From positions 124,001 to 188,000 of the forward strand of contig JAMYHL010000036.1 of assembly GCA_025531455.1 (NCBI GenBank): a stretch of 64,000 bases of DNA, given 5' to 3'. Positions 1 through 10,201 of the stretch are shown here, in pieces. The notes below the pieces were generated by a model. The model saw only the letters and a list, made by a program, of their open reading frames with translations, was not told where the DNA came from and did no database searches. The position numbers and the translations under genes are program-made. This DNA comes from Apiotrichum sp. Y4204 (lineage: Eukaryota > Basidiomycota > Tremellomycetes > Trichosporonales > Trichosporonaceae). Numbering within the stretch: the first letter of the stretch is position 1; every line of letters begins with the position of its first letter.

Positions 1-399
1 ACAGCTGGACGCGACAGCACACGTCTCATGGCCTCATCGGCCCCCAACGCGTTGGAAGGGGTCAACTCCTATCTCCTGTCTTCTCGACCTCCTCTGGCCA
101 GCTCGTCACACACTCACCTGCGCCGCCACCCACCAGTTCCCCACGGGGTCTACAACAACATTGGCATTCAAGTACGCGTCGTCGACGCGAACTCCCGAAC
201 GGTCGTACGCAAGCACGTCGCGATACCTGTTCCTGGAGAGGTTGGCGGGCGCGAGGCTGCGCTCGACAGAGTAGAGCAGCGATTCTGGAGACGCGTGCGA
301 GTTTTGCGTGCTCGCACGCTGAGCGAAATATGAGCGGACGCGCTCGCGGTCCTGTAGCATGCGCCACGTCGCGAGAGTCGCGTCGTTGCGCCGGGACAT
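1..399 (-). CDS. Protein tyrosine phosphatase, N-terminal part (cut by window edge)
   Basis: This is the 5' end of a classical protein tyrosine phosphatase; the catalytic C-terminal part lies off the left edge. Exon 1 (399-118, 94 codons) begins MSRRNDATLATW and carries the PTP-domain signature NRYRDVLAYDRSGVRV followed by YLNANVV, the equivalent of the usual NRYxDILPYDxxRV...YINAN block. A 52-nt intron (117-66, GTGAGT to AG) joins in phase 0 to LTPSNALGADEAM, which fits the position of the conserved ATQGPLPNTxxDFW segment, though it is divergent. An in-frame ATG lies further upstream (522), but 399 gives a normal short lead into the domain. The active-site HCxxGxxR loop would be outside the window, so activity cannot be judged. 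The family dephosphorylates phosphotyrosine, in fungi mostly on MAP kinases; the target here is unknown. Confidence 0.8.
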
Positions 400-818
400 T
401 GCAAGATGCAAGATTGAGAAAAAGCAGGTGTCAGGTGTCAAGTTTGCAAGTTTGCAAGAGAAATGTTTCGCTGTTTCAAGAGTCTCGGTCGAGTGGTCGG
501 TCGCATCAGTCTCTGTCATCACTCACCCCCTCACAGTTGCACAGATGCACAGATGTACAGATGCGTTTCATCTGGAATCTGTAAGTGGAGCGCTTTCCCA
601 CGGTGGTGGGCAGTTTGCGCAGTGACGTCGCCATTCCGTTATCCCATTAGCCATGGCACTTGGCATGCTTTGGTGTACTGGTGTTCTGCGTCGTGGTTGG
701 GCAGTCCGAGCCCGCAATCTGCCGGCGACCACAACTCTAGCTCTCAAGTACGGCAACAACCCTCACGACGTCTTTGTCATTACCCATTCCACTAGAAAAA
801 CGGAAAAACGAAATCACA
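400..818. other. Divergent intergenic region
   Basis: This 419-bp region separates the phosphatase (-) and the b5 reductase (+) and should hold both promoters. It contains short imperfect direct repeats, AAGTTTGC twice near 440-455 and three copies of ACAGATG near 541-562. No gene or clear regulator site is recognised. Confidence 0.6.
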
Positions 819-2076
819 ATGTTCGCCCGTAACGCCTTCCGTGCTGCTGTACGTCCACCACCGCATCGCATCTTTGCTAACAGCAGTCCCGCCAGACTCG
901 CGCGTACGCGACCGCCCCGCCCGCCCGCGGTGGCTCCAGTGAGTTCCGGTAGTGACGGAAAGGGCTGATGGCAGACATGGGGCTGTACCTCGCTGCGGCC
1001 GGTGCTGTGAGTCCAGTAGGCGGGGGGATATCAGATACTGAGACCGTCCGAGGTTATCTGATACATCCTCCGCTTGCGCCCTTTGCTCGCGCTCGTCATT
1101 AACCCCAGGCCGGCCTTGGCTACTACGCGTACCTCCAGCGCTCCGGCAAGGAGGAGCTCCCGCCCGCTGTCCCCGGCCTGAGCAGGTGAGTCGGATTGCT
1201 CTGCAGGCTGCACGCGTCCGTTAAGCCTTTCTATGGACGCCGCTCACCCCAGCAACGACTGGACCAGCCTCACGGTCGAGAAGGTGGAGCCGTACAACCA
1301 CAACGCGCGCGTGTACCACCTGGCGTTCCCGGGAGACGACAAGGCCAACAAGACCCTCGGCATGACCGTGTCCGGCGTTGTCATGGTCAAGTCCCCGCCG
1401 GGTGTCGTCGTCGACGAGAAGGGCAAGCCTGTGATCCGGTGAGTACAAAGCTGATTTGTTTGTGTTTTTCAACGCTTATTGAAGTCCCTACACCCCCGTC
1501 TCGGAGCCCGACCAGCGCGGCTCGATGGAGCTCCTCATCAAGGAGTACGAGAACGGCAAGCTCACTCCGTGGCTCTCGCAGCTCAAGCCCGGAGACGAGG
1601 TCTGCGTCAAGGGCCCGATGACCAAGCGCGAGTACCAGCCGAACGCTGTTGACCGCGCGCTCTTCGTCGCCGGCGGCTCGGGTGTCACCCCCGCCTACCA
1701 GCTGATCAGGCACGCGATGGGCCAGAAGGGCGACAAGACGCACTTTACCCTCCTCTTTGCCAACGTCGCCGAGGAGGACATTCTCCTCCGCAAGGAGTGG
1801 GAGGCTCTCGCTGCCCAGCACCCCGACCGCTTCAAGCTCGTCTTCTTCCTCGACAAGCCGCCCGCCAACTGGGCCGGCGAGAAGGGCTACGTTTCCGCCG
1901 AGCAGATCAAGAAGCACTTCCCCCGCAAGGAGGGCGAGAAGGTCATTGCCTACGTCTGCGGCCCGGCCGGTCAGTACAAGGCCGTCTCGGGCGAGAAGAA
2001 GGGCCGCGACCAGGGCCCTCTTACCGGCGCCCTCAAGGACCTCGGCTACACCGAGGAGGAGGTCTTCAAGTTCTAA
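819..2076 (+). CDS. MCR1: NADH-cytochrome b5 reductase, mitochondrial type
   Basis: A flavoprotein that passes electrons from NADH to cytochrome b5 or other acceptors; the Mcr1 branch sits at the mitochondrial outer membrane or intermembrane space. Six exons: 819-848, 887-938, 975-1006, 1109-1185, 1253-1438 and 1485-2076 give 322 residues. The N terminus MFARNAFRAA...RAYATAPP is an Arg/Ala-rich presequence. It is followed by a hydrophobic stretch GLYLAAAGAAGLGYYAYL, as in Mcr1 rather than Cbr1. The FAD-binding RPYTPVS motif starts at about residue 126 and is built across the last intron. The NADH-binding GGSGVTP is at 189-195 and CGPAGQ begins near 284. The length is close to the usual ~300 residues. 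The first four exons are only 30-77 nt, so automated models may start too late (for example at 1233). The frame closes at every junction. Confidence 0.93.
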
Positions 2077-2250
2077 TAGAGCAAAAGCTACAACGAATTG
2101 AAGGAGATCAAACCGTAGAAGATGCAAATCTGAACAACGAAGATAGATGCAACAACATGGGGTATGGGAGATGCGGATATGAAATTAGCACGAGGGGTAT
2201 CGTGAGGCGGAGAGACACCTCTGTGGGGGTCCCGGAGCGCGGCGCTCATG

Positions 2251-2791
2251 CTAGTACCGCACCGTGGAGTCTCCCTCGTCCTCGTCCTCGAAGGGGTACG
2301 GCTCCATGCGCGTCGCGTCGTATCCGCCGCCGCCGACCGTCTCGTCGCCCTCCTCCTCGTCCTGCTGTGCCGCTTCCTCCGCCGCCAAGTGTTCTTGCGT
2401 CATGAGCCACACGGAGGTTTGGAGCTGGGTGTGAGCAGGTCAGAGCAGAGGCAGTGGTAGCTGAACTTGCACCTAGCAGCAGCTTTATCCCCACTCACCA
2501 GCGTAAACACGAGCTTGCGCTTACGCTCGAGCTCGCGCAAATCCTCGAGAAGCGCACCATTGGGGTTTTCGGTTGTCTCGCGCGCGAGCTCGACTATCTG
2601 ACCGTCAGCACTGCGTGGTCACGTTTAACTTAACACCACAGCTTGTACGCACATTCTTGATCGTCGCGCTCAGCTTGGCATACTCCCAGAGCACGTCCGC
2701 CTCGAGCGGAGTCAGCGCCTCGTGGTTCGCACTGGGGTAAGCTCAAGGATTACAGCATAGCTCACTAGGGGTTCGTGGTCGCGATTGACAT
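2251..2791 (-). CDS. DAD3: DASH complex subunit Dad3
   Basis: A small subunit of the fungal DASH/Dam1 ring that couples kinetochores to spindle microtubules. Four exons (2791-2766, 2731-2653, 2597-2499, 2424-2251) give 125 residues. The start is MSIATTNPYANHEALTPLEADV, and the Dad3 core runs from LTPLEADVLWEYAKLS through LLEDLRELERKRKLVFTLLQTSVW. This matches the yeast pattern LSPLQQEVLDKYKQLS...[20 protein letters not shown]. Beyond the core there is an extra acidic Gly-rich tail of about 45 residues (DEEEGDETVGGGG, ending EDEDEGDSTVRY), so the protein is longer than yeast Dad3 (~94). Introns are 34, 55 and 74 nt. Each exon is too short to be found by simple ORF searches. It shares an intergenic promoter with CAND1. 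Confidence 0.9.
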
Positions 2792-3380
2792 TGTGGAGAA
2801 GTGTGGATGAGAAAGGGTGAGATTGTTGGTTCTGGTGGCGAGCGCGTCTGTTTGTGTCGCGACCAGACCTGGAGCTGGGAGGTTCAGTCTTGGGGGCCCG
2901 GTGCCATGACCGGGTGATAAGACAATTAGTGACGTGTACAACTGAAAGGACATTCATTTGACGGGTGACGGACAAGTCTCTGATGTCCGTTGATCCTATG
3001 AAACGCGCGTCCACGCGTCACACCTCAGCTCTGGCGCTCTGGTGCGCTAGTCTGACTGCCCAGTTCTCGCGCCTCTTTGTGACACCGTCAACCGTCATAA
3101 GCAGGAGCAAGCACATGCACAGCGCGCGGGCAGCCAGTACAGCCAGCAGCTAGTGCACAAATACCTTCATTCCTCGTCCATTCCAGTATTCCTCGTCCAT
3201 TTCGCCACCTCAACAGCATTCTCTTCTCACTCTCATTACCCCGTCTCTCGTCTCTGTTCACTTTCGCATTCATACCGACAGCGTCAACTCTTCAGCGCAT
3301 CTCGTTTCGTGACTCTGGGGGACAGGTTGTTCATCTGTTCATCTCTTCTCATCCACTTCACGAAGTGACCGGGCTGCACC
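2792..3380. other. Bidirectional promoter region DAD3/CAND1
   Basis: A 589-bp spacer between divergent starts. The CAND1-proximal half is rich in CT/TC runs typical of fungal promoters. One ACGCGT box lies at 3013-3018 (listed separately). Nothing coding is recognised. Confidence 0.6.
3013..3018. promoter_or_regulatory. MluI cell-cycle box (ACGCGT)
   Basis: A palindromic ACGCGT, the core bound by the fungal MBF (Mbp1/Swi6) G1/S factor, about 220 bp upstream of the DAD3 start and 363 bp upstream of CAND1. A single six-base site can occur by chance in GC-rich DNA. It is next to a spindle gene, which is why it is noted. Confidence 0.35.
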
Positions 3381-6300
3381 ATGTCGTCGTCACGACAGGC
3401 GCTTGGCGCCATGATACCTTCCCTGTCGGACAAAGTATGTGCTCCGGCGGTACCGTTGCTTTGCTCGGTGATATAGAGATGTGCTAATCATTGTGTGATT
3501 GCTGACAATTGTCCTAGTTGAAGTCGGCAGACTCGGACATCAGGTGCGCTCCCTCTTCCCACTGCCAGTTCGTTTGCTGACGACATTTCAGAGTCATGGC
3601 TCTTATTGACCTGAATAAGGAGCTAACTCGCATTCTTGCCACCCCGTCTACAGGGAACAAGGGTGTCCAGTACGCCGATGAAACCTCCGAGAAAGTCATT
3701 ACCTCTCTTGTCCTCGGCCTCCTCAAAGACGATTCCAACGCAGAGGTGAAGAACGCGGTGGTTGCATGGTGAGTGGAAACGTCGGGAACGGAGGACCTTC
3801 TAATCTCAATTGCTAATACTGAGCCTTGCAAATATGTCAAAGCGCGCGCGCCCTGCCTATCTTCGCCAGATCATTGACACGATCACAAAAGACATTGGTG
3901 CTCCAGGAGAGCCGGTCAATGAGGAGAAGAGGGACGTTGCTTGTCTGGGTGAGCCGGCTCCTAGTATATTATGACAGCACTAATCATCGCAGCTCTGAAG
4001 TCAGTTGTGACCGAAATGAGTCCCGAGTCCCCTGAGGTGGCGAACTCCCTCAAGACTATTATCGAACGTATTCGTCAGAATGTCTGCGTGGTGCGTTGGA
4101 ATCTTCGCATGTCGTACAGGTATACATGCTGATTGAGCAGGCCGATGCCAACCCTCATCTCTCTTCCGAGCTTTTGTTGATTCTCACTGAGATATACCCT
4201 CGATTCGCCTCGACTATTGTTGCTTCCCCTGAGCTTCAGACGCTGTCTGTGACGACTTTCCGCGAGGTGCTTTCAGTCCCTCGCCTCTCGATCCGCAAGC
4301 GCGCTGTTTCGGCCTTGGCAGCGTTCAACACCATTTGTCCGTCACACTTCGAAGGTCTGAAGAAGGATATGGCCGACGCGTTCGAGCAGGGTGGTGATTC
4401 CGCTAAAGCATGGGTTGCCGCCATTGCAGGAATCGCCAAGACGTCTTCTCATTCCGAAGTCGGTTCTCTCATCACCTCCGGTGGACTAGTGGAGAGCATT
4501 CTGAATCAGACAAACAACGTTGAGGACACTGAAGCCGTCGAAGGAGCCTTGACTGTGGGTCTATGGTTTGCTTCAGACACTGACACCAACAGGCCCTCGA
4601 GGTTCTCGCCTTGCGTTGCCCATCGGAGCTCGGCCCCTATGTCAAGCCGATTATGACACGAGCTCTGGACCTTATCAAGTATGACCCTAACTACGTTGAG
4701 CTGGACGATGACGAGGATGAGGATGTTGACATGGATGATGAGGACGATGACTTTGATGATGATGCGTTAGTTCATTTCCCGCGTGACGTTCCTAACCGCA
4801 CAGCTATTCGGATGACGATGACGACTCGTGGAAGATCCGCCGTTCGGCAGCCAAGCTTCTCCACGCCCTGATCAGCACTCGTGTCGACCTTCTCGCCGAC
4901 TTTTACAAGACCGCGGCCACACCCATCATGGTCCGCTTCAATGAGCGTGAGGAGAGTGTTCGTCTGGAGGTTCTCGCCGCTTTCGAAGCGCTTTTGGAAC
5001 AAACCAGCAACGCTCGTGAAGCAGAACTATCTGCTGGTGGGAGAAATAAGCGGAAGAGGGCAGACGACATGGACGAGGATTCAGACGACACGTGCGTTGC
5101 CATTCGTTGATAAGACCTACTTGCTGACACGTAGCGCTGTTGCGGCCCTGTCGGACCTGAGTCCCCGTCTCGTCAAGGCAATTCTCAAGCAGGCTACAGT
5201 GAAGTCTGTCACCACTCGCCAGCAAGCATTCTCTCTTCTCCGTCAAATTGTGGTCGCGCTTCACGGCGGCTTGGAAGCTGAGGCTGACCCCATTTGCACC
5301 GCGGCGATGGACGCCCTCCGTTCCTCAGACAGCACCAGCCCCTCGCTGACCATTGCTGTTCTTTCCTTCCTCACCGCCTTCTTCCAACACCACAGCGCCC
5401 GCAGCTACATTTCCTTACTTCCTGGTCTCACGCAGGACATTGTTCGTTGCATGCGGGACAAGCTGCAGCGTGTGAGCTTTGAGGCATTCGCCGCAGCATC
5501 TGCCCTTGCTTGTGCCATTCGCCCTAACACTGGTTCTGGCTCTCCCCTCCGTTCGGGCTACGATGGTCCCATTCAGGAGATATTCTCGGTCACTTGCAGT
5601 GTTCTGGGAGACTCCTCCATCGACAGTGATGTCCGTGAAAAAGCCTTGCGGACTCTCGGCGACATTCTTGTTCACGAAGGCGACGTTATAATCAGCAAAC
5701 ACTCGGACGCACTGGGTCTCATCACCGCTCGCCTTGCAAGTGAGACGACAGCATCCACCGCCATTGAAGTTATCGGACGCGTGGCCGATGCTCAGCTGTG
5801 CTCTGGCCCTGCCTTTGAAGCTTGGTTGTTGGAAGTGTTGTCGGCGGTTGTCGTGTCCGTTCGCCGAAACAAGCACTCCATGTCCAAAACGGCAGAGTTC
5901 AACACCATCAACAGCATCATCCGACGCCTGGGCTCCTCGCTTCCGCAGGATATCGCCTCGGGGATTGTTATCGAGCTCAAGCCGTTTGTTGAATCGCCCG
6001 CGGCCCTTGAGACTCTTACGATCATCCTCGATGTTCAACCTGGCAGTCGCGACACCGTTACGGAGCAGATTCTGCCGGAGATCCTGAAGGTCATCAAGAC
6101 AGTTAACAATCCCATTGTGATCAAGTCACTCACTGCTTTGTTCGGCAGCTACGTTACCGGCGACGTGGACAGCGCCATCCGTCTTGTCCCTTCCCTCGTG
6201 ATGAACCTTCCCAAGACGGAGGCAATCCCAGATGCCACCGTTGGTGGTACTGCCCCTTACACGACAACGGCTCGCTGTATTGGTGCTGTCGTTCAGCACA

Positions 6301-7634
6301 GTCAGCGCAACCTGGCCGGCATTCTCGCCACCTTCCAGCGCACCATCGCGTCGGGAAAACGCACAGTGGCGGACATCTACCTGGCTCTCCTCTGTATCGG
6401 TGAAATTGGCCGCCTCGATGATCTCAGCGTGAACCACCAGCTGTTCCAATCAGTACTTGGATATCTGACGCACAATAGCGAGGAAGTTCGCAGCGCAGCT
6501 GCCTTCGCTGCCGGAAACATGGCTGTTGGCGCCCCTAACGACTTCCTGCCTGCGCTCATTCAGCATTTCGAAACTGCTTCGGACGAGACTTCCCGCCTCC
6601 TCCTACTTCACTCTCTCAAGGAGGTCATCCTCCACACGTGTGATGCTGAGCTTGACAAGCTTACGGATATTCTCTGGCGTCCGCTCTTCGGCGACCTCGG
6701 CTCGGACGCTGCAACCGATGACGGTGTGCGCAATGTCAAAGCGGCGTGTATCGGCAAACTCACCGTTGCGTCACCCGCCCGCTTCCTTCCCCAACTTCAG
6801 GAGATGGTGCACGGAACCTCGCAGCAGCGCGCCCTTGTGGCGGCTGCGATCCGCTACACTTTCATTGACTCGAACAAGGACGCGTCATCCAGAGCGGACG
6901 AACTCATTGCTCCCGTCGTCGGGGACCTTCTGTCGCTTATGAAGGATGAAAGTGTGGTCGTGCGGCGGCTCGCCGTTGCCGCGCTCAATGCCGCTGCCCA
7001 GAGTCGCTACTACCTCATCGCGGACAAGCTCTCGGTGCTGCAGACCTATCTGTATGAGGAAACCGAAGTCAAGAAGGAACTTCAGCGTGAAGTGACAATG
7101 GGCCCTTGGAAAGGTAAGGAGACAATTTTATGCTTGCTAACGCAGCAGTTCTTGAAGACGAAGGTCTGGAGAACAGAAAGACGGCCTACGAGACCATGTA
7201 CACCCTGCTCGCCACTTGCTTTACCAAGCTTGATCTTGTCGCGTTTACGGAACGAGTGCTTGCTGCTCTCACGGACGTGAACGAGATCAAGATTCTCGGC
7301 CTCATGCTTCTCCTGCGTCTCGCGCAGCTTTCTCCGGTTCATGTCATTCCTCGTCTCGATGAGGTTGCCCAGTCCCTTACGACCATTATGAAGGATCTCG
7401 AGGTGAAGGAGGACACTATTAAGCAGGATCTCGAGCGCAAGGGTGAGTGTGGATCAGGGTTCATGTGCTTCGCAAACCTAACACTTCTCAGAGGAGATGC
7501 AGCGCTCCACTCTGCGCACAGCAGTTCCCCTATACCGCATGAGCACAGCGGCGCAAGCGCCCGTGTTCCATGCCTTTGTGTTGGGATTGCTGAAAATGGA
7601 CCAGTGGAAGGAGTACCACGATTATCAGGCGTAG
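3381..7634 (+). CDS. CAND1: Cullin-associated NEDD8-dissociated protein 1 (TIP120)
   Basis: A HEAT-repeat solenoid that binds unneddylated cullin-RING ligases and exchanges their substrate receptors. Eleven exons: 3381-3434, 3518-3543, 3592-3768, 3824-3948, 3993-4090, 4141-4554, 4593-4765, 4804-5091, 5135-7113, 7149-7442 and 7492-7634. They encode 1256 residues against ~1230 in human CAND1. Family signposts are the acidic stretch at about residues 328-362 followed by YSDDDDDSWKIRRSAAKLL, then SVRLEVLAAFEALL. The C-terminal TIP120 domain contains REVTMGPWKVLEDEGLENRK and ends YRMSTAAQAP...MDQWKEYHDYQA. The acceptor of intron 3 at 3823 was chosen because it alone keeps frame and gives the conserved VVACLANMS. 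Its 3' end converges with the glycosyltransferase 244 bp away. Confidence 0.95.
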
Positions 7635-7878
7635 TTTTGGACACAGCGGCTTGTCGACCATCCGCCGTGATGTCCCGAGTGTGTATGGAAAGAGTCTTAC
7701 ATGCATTTCTGAAGATATTAGAACCCATCAGGCGGACAGTATTGGTCTATTGCATGTGGCCCCAGTCGGCCAACCGCATTAATGTGCTGTATTGAGATAT
7801 CGTGCCAAGCAAATCTATGGACCGATGAAGAGAATGTGAAGCGTGAAACAAGAGGGAACCATTCACTCCAGAAACCGC

Positions 7879-10201
7879 TCACGCCATACACTTCTCCACA
7901 TCACGCGCCGATGATGTCTTGGCGAGGAGAGCCTTGGGAAGGATGGCCTTTGGCTTAAAGGACACGCTGTACGTGATGCGGTCGGTGAAGAGGTGCATCA
8001 CCTGTGCGTGGAATGCCGGAATGACACCAAAGAAGAAGCAGCCGGGGATTGCCAAGGCACTGGTTTTGTCAGCAAATTCTTAGCGAGTTGAAGGAGACAG
8101 ACACAACTCACTCCCAAGTGGCTCCCGGGAAGGGGCGGAACGAACGCGCTGTCGGCTGCGCTCCAAGGTTGGACGAGTTGCGCCACCGGTAGAGCGCCGC
8201 CTGCTGATGGTAGCAGCCGTAGAAGACGAGCATGACGACACTCATGGCGAAGAAGACGTAGCCGAGGTGCCATCCCAAATACCTGGACCAGGAGATGATG
8301 AGCTCACTCAGCGGTCCAGGAGGGAGAGGGTTGAAGACGACCCGGTTCGGCAGCAGGACGCTCAAAATGTAGTACGATATACGGGCAGCGGACAGAATGG
8401 TGATGTGGCTGGGAGGTCAGTCAAGTGTATACAAAGATGGATTGAGCGCCTTTGAGCAGGACTCACCCAATGAGCAAATGAGCCTCGTAGATGCGAGCAA
8501 TCAGGAGCATGAAGGGCAGAACCTTTGTGTTGTGACGAGACGGGCTCCTAAAGGTGGCATGCCTCGGGGACTTGGATTCGTCCTCGGAGAGGTCCAGGGA
8601 GCTGACCGAAGTCGTTTCCTCAGACGCCGAGTCAAAGGGGGACGAAATGTCACTGGCCGGGGTCGTAGCTCCGATCCTGTCAACCCAGACGGAAGGAGCG
8701 CTGAGAGTGGAAGCTCCAGAGCTCATGCCGTTCAGCGTGTGGAGGCCAACGGGAGCGCCCTGGTGGGCGGCCGAGACAAAGTCGCGCTCGCAGGGGCTGA
8801 ACTCGCGGCGGTAGAGGCGAGTAAGAGTGTATCCAGAGTCAAGGGAGCCCCAGAGGTGACGCAGGGCCTGCTTGTACCGCGCCTTCGAGTCGTTGAAGTA
8901 GCCCCTGTAGCCGCGGTTGTCCTCTGAGCACACGTCGAGCTGCGATGCCGGCGAGTAGATGGTTTCGGAGACAAGGTTTCCACCAGTGCAGAACAGCGTC
9001 TTGATAAACATGTGCATGTCCTCGCCAATGGCACCAGGCTGAGGATTAGCAAGGGCAGTAAAATGTGGCAAAGTCAAAGACACTTACTCCCGCATCCCAG
9101 AAGCCAACGCGCGAGGCCAGGTTGAGAGACATGCTGTAAGCACTCGTCGGGATCTTGACGCTCGACGTCGGGTAGATGGTAGACAAGCCGGCCCTAGACG
9201 GTCAGCGACGGAGAGCGGCTTTCGGGAGAATACGTACATGGCCCAGAACATGTCAACGAGACGGACAGGAGCGGGGACCTCGTGGGCATTACGGTCAAAG
9301 ACGATGGGAGGGACAAAAGACATGCGCGTGCGCTCATCTGCGTTGCGAAGGGCATACTTGCAGGTGATCGAGGCAAAGTAGTCGCCGGCAAGGGCCGCTG
9401 AACGATAAGCGCGTGTTCAGGCACACGTGCCATGCTGCCACTTACTATCAGAGTCAAGAACCGTTACCACCGTACGAGCCTCGGCCTGAGCACCGCGCTC
9501 GGAGACGGTGAACCAAGCCTGACGGACAGCCCAGGAGAGGTTGGATGACTTGCCCGCAGCTTCGCCGACAATACCCCCAGGGTGGAGAGTGTAGGCCACA
9601 GAGGCGAACGCTCCGGAAAACTCCTGCAGGAGAGTCTCGGCCTTGGTGCGGGCGCCACGTTCACGAGCCTCCATTCCAAGCACGGGGTGGTACTTGCGGG
9701 CCAGCGGGTGAGTGGAAAGCAGGTAAAGCGTCTCGCGCAGCACAGTAATATCCTCCTCGTAGCTGGGATTGATTAGCCACAGTTCACGGAGGGTGCCACA
9801 CAGCTCCGGCTCAAGGCACGATCTTGTGGATGACTTACTTTGGAATAATGATCAGATGCTCTACGTCGTCAAACTCGAGGCAGTCGGCAAGAGGGCCCTT
9901 CGACATCCTTTTCGCATCATAAACTGCACGCCAGTCCTCCTTAGCGTGTTTCTTGACGCCCTGCCAGGCACACCATGTGCCGTACATAGTGCTTTCATTA
10001 GTATTCTAACCCTCCAACATCAAGCAATGCTTACCGTCCGTTGGTAAGCAGCAGCCATGTGTGCACGAAAAGATCAAATAGAGCAAATGCCAGAGGGCAG
10101 TATATCGGACCCCAGATCGCAAATGCTGTGATGATAGTGTGCGAGATTATGGGTATGCGCTGAAGCACGCGCTCGTGCATAGGCCGTGGGCTCTCCTCCA
10201 T
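7879..10201 (-). CDS. Integral-membrane GT2-type glycosyltransferase, substrate unknown
   Basis: Eight exons (10201-10035, 9991-9839, 9762-9446, 9397-9238, 9193-9088, 9038-8467, 8408-8112, 8059-7879) give 650 residues. An N-terminal hydrophobic segment (ISHTIITAFAIWGPIYCPLAFALF and on) precedes a cytosolic GT-A-like domain. The domain has LIIIPNYEED near the nucleotide-binding start, VLDSD (DxD, about 208-212), GAIGED (acid pair near 307-308) and QALRH at 358-362. QALRH is a variant of the QxxRW motif of processive GT2 enzymes such as chitin and hyaluronan synthases, with His in place of Trp. Two or three more membrane segments follow, including SELIISWSRYLGWHLGYVFF. A Ser/Thr-rich loop sits between the catalytic part and the C-terminal membrane part. 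It is clearly a glycosyltransferase of this fold, but not chitin synthase by sequence. The product cannot be named. Confidence 0.8.

Noticed and set aside
1387..2127. 246-residue frame antisense to the b5 reductase
   Set aside because: Leu/Val-rich mirror of the coding exons, without any recognisable motif.
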